Source: Halorientalis pallida (GTDB taxonomy: Archaea; Halobacteriota; Halobacteria; Halobacteriales; Haloarculaceae). From it: a stretch of DNA of 64,000 nucleotides. Made by a program: the position numbers and the translations under genes. The stretch covers positions 608,273-672,272 of the forward strand of contig NZ_RDFA01000002.1 in assembly GCF_004118325.1 (NCBI RefSeq), given 5' to 3'. Below, one piece after another: positions 41,628 through 49,300 of the stretch (the first letter of the stretch is position 1; each line of letters opens with the position of its first letter). The notes beneath the pieces were generated by a model. It was not told where the DNA came from. It did no database searches and was given only the letters and a program-made list of their open reading frames with translations.

Positions 41628-42431
41628 ATGGAGACACACCTACGGGGTGATGCGACTGAAGCCACAGTCATTGCTGAACTGAAACGCCGTGCAATTCCAG
41701 TTTCCAAACCGGTTGGCGATAACGAACGATACGACATATTGGTCGAAACACCGGAAAACCGGATTCTCAGGGTTCAGATCAAAACTGGCCGGCTAACCGA
41801 CGGCAAAATCGACTTTCACACCCGATCACAGCACACGAATTCGGCTGGCAATTCGTACGAGAAGTACGAAGGTGACGTGGACTACTTCTTCGTCTACACC
41901 CCGGAACTGGAGACGATCCACGTCGTCGGTGAGCGGGAGTTCGATTCCTCGATGAAACTCAGAGTCGAGGAACCAGAGCAGGTTCACCATACGATCAACT
42001 GGGCGGAGGAGTACGAATTCGACGGGCGCTGGCCGCCGCAACCGGACGATTGTAACCACAAAATGCGAGACCAGATAGTCGATACTGTCGCAGCCGAGCT
42101 GAAAGGACAAGAACTCTCGGTCGCTCGTTCGCTGAATCTCGACGAGTGCGACTTACTCGTCGAACCGGATGATGGCCAGTTCCAGCGGATTACTGTGACA
42201 CCTGGCTGGCTGAGAGATGGGTGTGTGACGTTCGATCCCGACTCCACAGACAGAGAAAGGATAGACTGGTTTGTAGTCTATGCTGCCGAGATCGAGACCT
42301 GCTATCTCGTCTCTTCGGAAGAATTCGACAGGTCGATTTCGCTCCGTGTCGATGACGACGTGCAGAATCGCCCGCAGATCAACTGGGCCGAGGAGTACGA
42401 ACTCGCTTCGCGTGTTGACCACCTCATCTGA
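41628..42431 (+). CDS. PDDEXK-type nuclease-like protein with internal duplication
   Basis: The 267-residue protein resembles PDDEXK_5 proteins: GDATEATVIAELKRRAIPV, GDNERYDILVETPENRILRVQIKTG, where Asp and the Q-x-K position would form the nuclease site. The second half (about 145-267) repeats the arrangement: CDLLVEPDDGQFQRITVTPG has the Asp but lost the Lys, and both halves end in a shared motif (LRVEEPEQVHHTINWAEEYE and LRVDDDVQNRPQINWAEEYE). The second copy is thus probably inactive. A TATA-like tttataata at 41585-41593 precedes it. Lower GC and the tRNA-Pro neighbour suggest mobile origin. The DNA target is unknown. Confidence 0.78.
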   Translation: METHLRGDATEATVIAELKRRAIPVSKPVGDNERYDILVETPENRILRVQIKTGRLTDGKIDFHTRSQHTNSAGNSYEKYEGDVDYFFVYTPELETIHVVGEREFDSSMKLRVEEPEQVHHTINWAEEYEFDGRWPPQPDDCNHKMRDQIVDTVAAELKGQELSVARSLNLDECDLLVEPDDGQFQRITVTPGWLRDGCVTFDPDSTDRERIDWFVVYAAEIETCYLVSSEEFDRSISLRVDDDVQNRPQINWAEEYELASRVDHLI

Positions 42432-42482
42432 AATCGCTCGCTATTCCGTTCCTTCTTACTTCCTCACCGCGCTGGAAGCTTT

Positions 42483-42626
42483 CTAGCCCTCGCTGGTGAA
42501 CTGGAGTGCGGTACTGGCGAAGTTGAGGCCCATGAACTAGAAACTGATGAGTCCCGTGGCGATAGCCGACGAGAGCACGAACAGCGGGCTCACTACAACG
42601 TCGTCGAGATCGAATTTGGCTTGCAT
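42483..42626 (-). pseudogene. Remnant of a small membrane-protein gene interrupted by TAG
   Basis: ATG 42626 opens MQAKFDLDDVVVSPLFVLSS continuing through a hydrophobic helix to ISF, then an in-frame TAG (42539-42537), and the frame continues FMGLNFASTALQFTSEG to a second TAG (42485-42483). The part before and after the first stop reads as one membrane-spanning protein. The gap 42432-42810 otherwise has no gene; on the minus strand near 42775 VDVVAMVIMVAGG recalls DUF378-type proteins. The gene looks decayed. Evidence is from reading only. Confidence 0.4.
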
Positions 42627-42822
42627 CGTGGGACTGTTGGCAGTGAGACGACAGTCGCACGTCTAAGTAATGTGGCAAAAGTGAGGGTACAGGGACTTCC
42701 AGGCTTAGACCGGGCAGAATAACTGAAATCGTTTCCCCCAGCAACCATGATGACCATGGCGACCACGTCGACCACGTCGACAAGGGGAAAGTCCTAACCT
42801 TTCTCGTCGTGTGGGTACACGC

Positions 42823-43044
42823 ATGGGAACGACGCCTCGGGCTCCGGATGAAAGCGGGACAGTCACTGTGTTCGAGAGTGACGGCCTCATCGTTGCCCGA
42901 GATGAAGAAACGGGAGTAGCGAGCCAGGGAGATACAAAACCAGAGGCTTTAGCAAACTTGGCAGAAGCGCTTGATCTTCATTCTCGCCCCGCTCCTGACA
43001 ACGAGGACTTCCAAGAACCAGACGCACCCTGGTTTGACGATTAA
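42823..43044 (+). CDS. HicB-like antitoxin
   Basis: This 73-residue protein begins MGTTPRAPDESGTVTVFESDG and has the short HicB fold: DGLIVARDEETGVASQGDTKPEALANLAEAL. The C-terminus is acidic. The partner HicA-like gene starts 87 bp downstream. ATG 42823 is chosen over GTG 42811 by spacing from the AT-containing cctaacctt at 42793-42801. HicB normally binds the HicA toxin and its own promoter; no DNA-binding RHH/HTH tail is visible here, so promoter control may lie elsewhere. Confidence 0.6.
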   Translation: MGTTPRAPDESGTVTVFESDGLIVARDEETGVASQGDTKPEALANLAEALDLHSRPAPDNEDFQEPDAPWFDD

Positions 43045-43076
43045 GTCTTCTGACGGTACGTACCCTTTCGCGTAGC

Positions 43077-43106
43077 TCACTTCCACCCCGCGTTGCGAAC
43101 CTTCTT
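43077..43106 (+). repeat. 30-bp direct repeat, copy 1 (hicA promoter)
   Basis: This copy matches 46282-46311 at 29 of 30 positions (25 bp identical at 43082-43106). It ends ccttctt, 25 nt before the GTG of the HicA-like gene, so it likely contains a promoter element. The other copy lies in the mcm promoter. Confidence 0.75.
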
Positions 43107-43131
43107 GGGGAGCCCCCTCTTTCCGCTATTT

Positions 43132-43377
43132 GTGTCGCGACGGACGTACTCCGGGAGAGAAATCGTGAAAGCCCTGGACGAGTGGGGATACAGACGTGTG
43201 GACCAGTCCGGTAGTCACGTCAAACTCCGCTACATCCATCCGGATACTGGAGAGAGACGGACGGTCATCGTCCCTATGCATGACGAGGTCGCGACCGGAA
43301 CGCTACGTGAAATCGCAGACCAATGCGAAGCAAAGGATTTTCAGAAGTTTCTGGACGCCATCGAGGACCTTGTTTAA
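43132..43377 (+). CDS. HicA-like toxin (mRNA interferase family)
   Basis: The 81-residue protein has the double-stranded RNA-binding-like HicA fold: SGREIVKALDEWGYRRVDQS, then GSHVKLRY and RRTVIVPMHDEVATGTLREIADQ. The His in SGSHVKL is the catalytic residue of HicA, which cleaves mRNA. GTG 43132 is supported by the TATA-like ccttctt in the repeated promoter element, 25 nt upstream. The presumed antitoxin gene lies just upstream on the same strand. HicA-before-HicB order is more usual; here HicB comes first. Confidence 0.72.
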   Translation: MSRRTYSGREIVKALDEWGYRRVDQSGSHVKLRYIHPDTGERRTVIVPMHDEVATGTLREIADQCEAKDFQKFLDAIEDLV

Positions 43378-43441
43378 ATGCGAAGAATCGGATGCTGTGC
43401 GAGTCCAAGGGGTCGCACGTCGAGATTCCGACGATCCGCGA

Positions 43442-43474
43442 TATGCACACGAGCCGGCGAGGGACGTGTGCATA
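43442..43474. promoter_or_regulatory. 10-bp perfect inverted repeat downstream of hicA
   Basis: TATGCACACG at 43442-43451 and CGTGTGCATA at 43465-43474 form a perfect inverted repeat with a 13-bp spacer, 65 bp after the hicA stop in a 195-bp non-coding gap. It could be a transcript hairpin or a repressor site. The remainder of the gap (43378-43572) holds no gene. Confidence 0.4.
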
Positions 43475-43572
43475 CTCGGCCGAACTTGATCGACTGTCTG
43501 GGGTAACCGAGACGGTCGGTCAGGAGAATCGGCTGGGCTATATGAATGAGATCGGTTGCAGTGCCCCACTGA

Positions 43573-44022
43573 CTACGCCGCCGTATTCACGAGAACCCGC
43601 GACGACGAGTCTGCATCAACGATACGTTCGACACTGACACCGGGGATCGTGTCGAAGTGTGCGTCACCGGCGAGAACGGGTTCGTCCCGCTCTATCGCAG
43701 TCGCAGCGATGGTCGCGTCTCCCTTTCCGATGCCAGGCTCCTCGCCGTCGGCTGCATCGGCGAGTCGTTCACCGAGTAGTCGCCCGGCGCGACGGGCGAT
43801 GCTGGGGGTCGTCTCCACGAGCGGGTAGGAGTCGAGGATGGCCTCGACCTGCTGTCGTTCCTGCTGGGTGCTGGCGACCTTCCCGACGCCGATGTACAAC
43901 TCCAGGACCGTCATCGCCGGGATGACCAGCGGGACGCCAGCCGCTTCCAGTTTCTTCTCTTTCGAGACTGCGGCGTCGAGGCCGTCGATGACGTCCAGCA
44001 CGAAACTCGTATCGACGATCAT
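43573..44022 (-). CDS. PIN-domain toxin (VapC-type)
   Basis: The 149-residue protein has PIN acidic residues: MIVDTSFVLDVIDG (first Asp), PAMTVLELYIGVG (Glu), GKGDATIAATAIE (Asp) and VLAGDAHFDTIPG (Asp). It is an endoribonuclease toxin, probably against tRNA or rRNA. Its ATG overlaps the stop of the upstream antitoxin gene by 4 nt, the usual VapB-VapC coupling. The longer open frame (to 44370) is only a read-through of neighbouring sequence. Confidence 0.85.
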   Translation of the reverse strand: MIVDTSFVLDVIDGLDAAVSKEKKLEAAGVPLVIPAMTVLELYIGVGKVASTQQERQQVEAILDSYPLVETTPSIARRAGRLLGERLADAADGEEPGIGKGDATIAATAIERDEPVLAGDAHFDTIPGVSVERIVDADSSSRVLVNTAA

Positions 44023-44249
44023 TCGAACCGTTCCGCGACCTCGCGAACCTCGTCTCGGTCCTGCTCGTCGGCCGTGTCGATGGCCTCGCGCATCTCCGCC
44101 ACCTGCTCGTCGTCGAACACCTCGCGGAGTTCGCGGAGCGACCGGCCACCGATCAGTCGCTCGACCGCATCGCTGAACGACTCGTCGTCGCGTTTGTTCG
44201 CCTTGAGTCGCTCGTAGACGTGGTCCTCGACACGGATCTGGTGCGACAT
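44019..44249 (-). CDS. VapB-type antitoxin (DUF217-like)
   Basis: The 76-residue protein begins MSHQIRVEDHVYERLKANKR and contains SFSDAVERLIGGRSLREL, the archaeal VapB/DUF217 pattern with an N-terminal DNA-binding part and an acidic C-terminal toxin-binding helix (AVAEM, DEVREVAERFE). Its stop overlaps the PIN toxin ATG. ATG 44249 is chosen over the longer 44300 start, which adds non-conserved residues. It should repress its own operon and neutralise VapC. Confidence 0.75.
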   Translation of the reverse strand: MSHQIRVEDHVYERLKANKRDDESFSDAVERLIGGRSLRELREVFDDEQVAEMREAIDTADEQDRDEVREVAERFE

Positions 44250-44366
44250 CCCTTGTTGGCAGTGTTGACGCTCCGGCAGAAGCAACGTGGGGGTCGTCAC
44301 TGGCCTGCCGAGAACGGGGTGTCGAGGTCATCACCGAACCGGGCCGACGCCACGCCGCCGAACCAC

Positions 44367-44636
44367 TCACGCCTCGATCTTCGCGACGATTTCCTCGGCG
44401 ATCTCGCGGGCGTTCGCCTCGTTCGCGGCCACGCCGACGGGAACCAGAACGCTCTGGACGAGCCAGTCGTCGTCGCCCTCGCGGTCGCCGGTCCGGACTT
44501 CACTGCCCTCGGCAACGGAACTGGCGGCCTTTGCGGCCCAGTCGGGGGTCCGGATCGCGTCGAACGCGTCGGGGTCGCGGTAGCGGACGTGGACGAAGTC
44601 GTCGGTGGTTTCGACGGCGGAGATGGTGGGGCTCAT
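44367..44636 (-). CDS. Conserved small haloarchaeal protein
   Basis: This 89-residue protein begins MSPTISAVETTDDFVHVRYRD. It contains DAFDAIRTPDWAAKAASSVAEG and WLVQSVLVPVGVAANEA. The charged alpha/beta pattern fits a small haloarchaeal family of unknown role. It is divergent from the thioredoxin-like gene with 88 bp between the starts. No function is assigned. Confidence 0.6.
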   Translation of the reverse strand: MSPTISAVETTDDFVHVRYRDPDAFDAIRTPDWAAKAASSVAEGSEVRTGDREGDDDWLVQSVLVPVGVAANEANAREIAEEIVAKIEA

Positions 44637-44724
44637 AGCTCGGGCTCGGCCGGCGTGAGCAAAGAGCGGACTGCCGGCAGGTGCAGGCCGCGGAGGCTAA
44701 ACGGCTCGAACCCCTCGGTAGAGC

Positions 44725-45057
44725 ATGAGCGAACAGACGGAGAATCGGCCGGTACACTTGGCCGATGCCGACGAACTGGACGGGTTCGTGGCCGACCACG
44801 ACCGTGCACTGGTAGAGTTCTACACCGAGGGGTGTGCGATCTGTCAGAGCATGGAGCCGGTGCTGAGTAACGTTGCGCGAGCGACGGGTATCCCGGTCGG
44901 GGTGGTGAATCCCCGCGACGATCCGCCACTCGTCGACCGGTTTCGGGTGCAGAGCGTCCCGGTGCTGGTCGTGTTCGAGGACGGTGAGCCGGTTGCACGG
45001 AAGGCGGACGGGTTCGTGGGCGCGGACGACCTCGTCGGGTTCGTCGAGACGGCCTGA
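44725..45057 (+). CDS. Thioredoxin-like protein with CAIC active site
   Basis: This 110-residue protein has the thioredoxin fold: LVEFYTEGCAICQSMEPVL with the C-A-I-C redox pair (near 36-39), and SVPVLVVFEDGEPV with the cis-proline. The active-site loop CAIC differs from the usual CGPC, suggesting a shifted redox potential or substrate. It should reduce or isomerise disulfides in the cytoplasm. The downstream gene is convergent with no gap. Confidence 0.85.
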   Translation: MSEQTENRPVHLADADELDGFVADHDRALVEFYTEGCAICQSMEPVLSNVARATGIPVGVVNPRDDPPLVDRFRVQSVPVLVVFEDGEPVARKADGFVGADDLVGFVETA

Positions 45058-46182
45058 TTACCGCCGGAGGAGGCGGCGGACGATTTCGAGGCGGTCGGGT
45101 GCGACCGTCGCATCCTCCAGGTGGGTCTGTACGTCGGTGAACGCGGCCCGGCGCTCGCTCCGCGCGCCTCTGGTGCCGGCCTCGGCGGCGGCTTCGAGGT
45201 CGACGGCGGCGACCGAGATGGTATCAGAGACGCGGGTCAGGTCGTCGATGGCGTCGGCCACCGGGGCCGGTGCGGTCAGCGACGACAGGGTTTCGCTGGC
45301 GGGGTCGAGTTCGGTGCCGACGGTCCCGAGGGTCTGCTCGGCGTCGAGGTACTGTTCGCCGAGGTAGGCGTCGCCGCCCTGCCTGAACGCGTCGAAGCCG
45401 CGCTTGATCTTCGCGAGCGCGTCGGGGAGCGTCTCGAAGGCCGAGACCGCTCGCCGTAGCTGGTCGACTTTCGCCGAGTAGGTCTCGCCGTCGAGTTCGT
45501 CGAGGGCGGCCGCGTCCGTGGCGGTCGTCTCGCTCTCGATGGCATCGAGGTGGTCGGCGGCCGACGCCTGATTCTCGCGCATCGTGCCGAGCGAGCCCGA
45601 GATGATACCGGTCTGGTCGGCGAAGAGGCGGCCGACGACGTACTCGAACTCGCCGGAGGCGTCGCCGAGCGCTTTCTGACAGCGCACGCCCTGCTCGAGG
45701 AACGTCGCGACTCGCCGGAGACGCCGAGCGGCGGTTATATGGTCACCGCCCGCGCGGCGTGGCATCTCTCCGAGGGAATCCCGGGCCACGCCGACGTGAT
45801 CGGTTATCTGAGAGACGCTGACGTCGGCCGAGACGGTAACGTCGACGAGGGTCGCGTCGGCGGGACCGGCGAAGCCGACGTAGTTCGCGTGGGCCTTCCC
45901 GAGTTTCGTCCGCGCCTTCGAGAGCAGTTCCGCGGCTTCGCGTTCGGCCCGGGTGGGTTCGTCCGTCGTCTCGGTCGGTTAGGTCGGCTCGGTCTCGGTC
46001 GGTTCGGTCTCGGTCGGCTCGTCGGTCGTCGGTGGCGATTTGGGCGGTGCGTCGGGACCTCGGGGCGTGTCGTCGGTCTCGGTCTCTGCCGGGGTGTCTT
46101 CGGGACCGAGCAGCGGGATCGACTCCGAACAACCGGCCGCGAACCCGGCACCGACTGTCGCGAGGAGGGTACGACGGCGCAT
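45058..46182 (-). pseudogene. Lipoprotein gene interrupted by one in-frame TAA
   Basis: From ATG 46182 the frame gives MRRRTLLATVGAGFAAGCSE, a signal with a lipobox cysteine, then a Thr/Pro/Glu-rich linker, and TAA at codon 68 (45981-45979). The same frame continues without other stops to 45058: after PTETTDEPTR a helical domain of about 300 residues (REAAELLSKARTKLGKAHAN, ITDHVGVARDSLGEMPRR, LRRVATFLEQGVRCQKAL), ending RLEIVRRLLRR. The stretch 46182-45058 is exactly 375 codons. A single base change (e.g. GAA to TAA) would explain the break; sequencing error or readthrough are alternatives. The intact protein would be a surface-anchored helical lipoprotein of unknown role. Confidence 0.72.
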
Positions 46183-46281
46183 CACTTCGGGGATGTGTGG
46201 TCGTCGTGTTAACTCTACCTATCCGACCGATTCGGCCGCACAGGCCGCGGCAGACCGGTGATCCGGCGGTCCGGGCGGCGT

Positions 46282-46311
46282 TCACCTCCACCCCGCGTTG
46301 CGAACCTTCTT
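46282..46311 (+). repeat. 30-bp direct repeat, copy 2 (mcm promoter)
   Basis: This copy is 29/30 identical to 43077-43106, with ccttctt as probable TATA, 30 nt before the mcm ATG at 46342. In both copies the repeated element is followed by a start codon at promoter distance. Confidence 0.75.
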
Positions 46312-46341
46312 AGGCGAGTGGGCACAACCCGGTGACGACAG

Positions 46342-49300
46342 ATGGCGCGCGCGGAGGACACGGAAATCATCGATCTCTTCGAGGAGTTCTACCGCAACTA
46401 CTACCGCAACGAGATCGGCGAACTCGCCCAGAAGTACCCCAACGACCAGAAGTCGCTGTACGTCGACTGGGAAGACCTCTACCGGTTCGATCCGGATCTG
46501 GCCGACGACTTTCGCAACAAGCCCGGTCAGATACAGGACTACGCCGAGGAGGCACTGCGGCTGTACGACCTGCCCGTCGACGTGAAACTCGGGGGTGCAC
46601 ACGTCCGCGTCACGAACCTGCCCGAGACGACGGGTATTCGGGACATCCGTGCCGACCACCGCGGGAAACTCATCGCCGTCACCGGCATCGTCCGCAAGGC
46701 CACAGACGTGCGCCCGAAGGTGACGAACGCCGCTTTCGAGTGCCAGCGCTGTGGCACGCTCACCCGCATCCCACAGTCCGCCGGCGACTTCCAGGAACCC
46801 CACGAGTGCCAGGGCTGTGAACGCCAGGGGCCGTTCCGCATCAACTACGACCAGTCCGAGTTCGTCGACGCCCAGAAACTCCGCGTCCAGGAGAGCCCCG
46901 AAGGGCTCCGGGGCGGCGAGACGCCCCAGAGCATCGACGTGAACATCGAAGACGACATCACCGGCCGGGTGACCGCCGGCGACCACGTCCGGGTCAGCGG
47001 CGAACTCAACCTCGATCAGCGGACCAACCAGCAGGAGAAGTCGCCCATGTTCGACGTGTACATGGACGGCTCGGCCGTCGAGATCGAGGACGAGCAGTTC
47101 GAGGACATGGACATCACCGACGAGGACAAGAAGGAGATCGTCGCCCTCTCGGAGGAAGACGACATCTACGAGCAGATGGTCGACTCCATCGCCCCCTCGA
47201 TCTACGGCTACCGCCAGGCCAAACTGGCGATGATCCTTCAGCTCTTTTCCGGCGTCACGAAGCACCTCCCCGACGAATCGCGGATTCGGGGCGACCTACA
47301 CATGCTACTTATAGGGGACCCCGGGACGGGGAAGAGTCAGATGTTGCAATATATCCGAGAGATCGCGCCACGTTCCGTTTACACGTCAGGTAAGGGGTCG
47401 TCCTCAGCAGGTCTGACGGCGGCGGCTGTCCGCGACGACTTTGGTGACGGTCAGCAGTGGACACTGGAGGCTGGCGCACTCGTACTCGCCGATCAGGGCA
47501 TTGCGGCGGTGGACGAACTCGACAAGATGCGCTGTGTGACCGGCGACACGCTGGTTCACCTCGGTGACGGGCGCATTTGTCGTATCGGCGAACTGGCGAG
47601 CGAAGCGTCCGAAGACGGTCAGATAGAGGAACTCTCGAACGGGCGAACGATCAGAGATCCCGATCTCGACGCGTGGACGATGACCGACGACGGGCAATTG
47701 GTCCGCCGACCGGTGACGGCGATTCACGAGTACGATGCGCCCGAAGAACTGACGCGAGTGACGCTCCAGAGCGGAGAGCGACTGACTGCGACCGAGGATC
47801 ATCCGTTCTTCGTCTTCGAGGACGGGGCGCGAGTCGAGAAGCCAGCGGGAGACATCGAACCGAACGATTGGGTCTACGTCCCACGCCAGCTATCCGAAAC
47901 GACGACAGATGGTGGTGTCGCGACGGCTGCAGACCCATCAATGGATACGAAGTCTCAAGTTTCCCCGCCACTTGCTGCCGTTCTCGGTTACCTTTCCGGC
48001 GATGGAAACCTCTACTATAATCGGGATGAGGGTGTCTACGGAATTCGGTTTACCAACGCCGAAGAGGAACTGCTGGTAGACTTCGAACGAGTCTGTCGCG
48101 ACGCCTTCGACACGCAGTCGGTTCGACCGGTAAGTGAGCAGCGTGATGACGGCGTCGAGACGGTTCGAGTGCCCGGAAAAGAGTACGCCGATGCGGTACT
48201 CGACGCCGGTATGAATCTCGAAACGTATGAGGGGAAACGTCTTCCCGAAGGCGTTTCCACGGCCGGGAGGCCTGCGAAAGCTGCATTCATCCGCGCGCTC
48301 GCCGATAGCGAGGGAACGGTCGACGACAGGAACGTGAAGATCTACTCGGCCAGTTACGAACTCCTCATGGGGACGAAACATCTCCTCATGGAGTTCGGAA
48401 TTTCCAGCCAGATTCAGACACGCGAACGGGGCGGGCGCCGGGACCTCTACGTGCTGGCGATCACTGACGCCGAGTCGCTCGCCGCGTACGATCAGTACGT
48501 CGGCTTCACGCTCGACAGGAAACAACGGTCTCTTGACGAGGTGGTCGAGACCGTTTCGGGGGACCAGACGATTCTCGATGTGGTCCCGGATATCGGTGAT
48601 CTGCTCGGGAAGATACGAGAATCGCTCCGCCTCCACCAGTCGGAGTGTGGTCTCGTCGATTCGACCTATTGCAACTTCGAGAACGGCGATGCCAACATCT
48701 CCCTCCGTGCGGCCCGGTCGGTTCTGGAATCGTTCAGAGAGCGCAAGCAGCAGGCACAGACCGACAGGCACCGCATCGAAAACGCCGACTGGTCGCAGCT
48801 AACGGAGCTGCGAGAACGGTACCACGTCTCCCAACAGCAGATCGCAGACGGAACACGATATAGCCAGCAGCAAGTGTCGCGACTGTGGGGGAGCAATGAG
48901 GCACTTCGGGAATGTGTGCGCGAGCGCCTCTCGGAGTTTGTCACTGTCGTCGCAGAGACTGATTTGAGCGGACTGCAATCCCTGGTTTACGGCGACGTGA
49001 AGTGGCGAAAAGTCCAGACGACCGAGACAGTTTCGTCTACGAACGCTAACGAGGACCGGATCAGTCTGCAGAAACAGCAACTCGCAAATCTACTGGGTTG
49101 TGGCACCGATACAGCTGAACAGCGCGCTCGTCAGCTATTGTCCGCCGAGCCGGCAACCGAGACGTGGGACGATCTGAATTCCGCACTCGACACGTACGGA
49201 ATTTCGTATCAGGATATTGGACGCGATCTCGGTGTCGCCGGATCGACGATCTCTCGCTGGTTCAACGGGGTCGTTGAAACGGATCGTATCGATGACGTTC

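Noticed and set aside
41223..42431. Integrated element using tRNA-Pro as attachment site
   Set aside because: No integrase and no repeat of the tRNA 3' end were found by eye in the window.
43323..43637. Plus-strand ORF downstream of hicA
   Set aside because: It starts inside hicA in another frame and has no recognisable protein pattern; the gap contains an inverted repeat instead.
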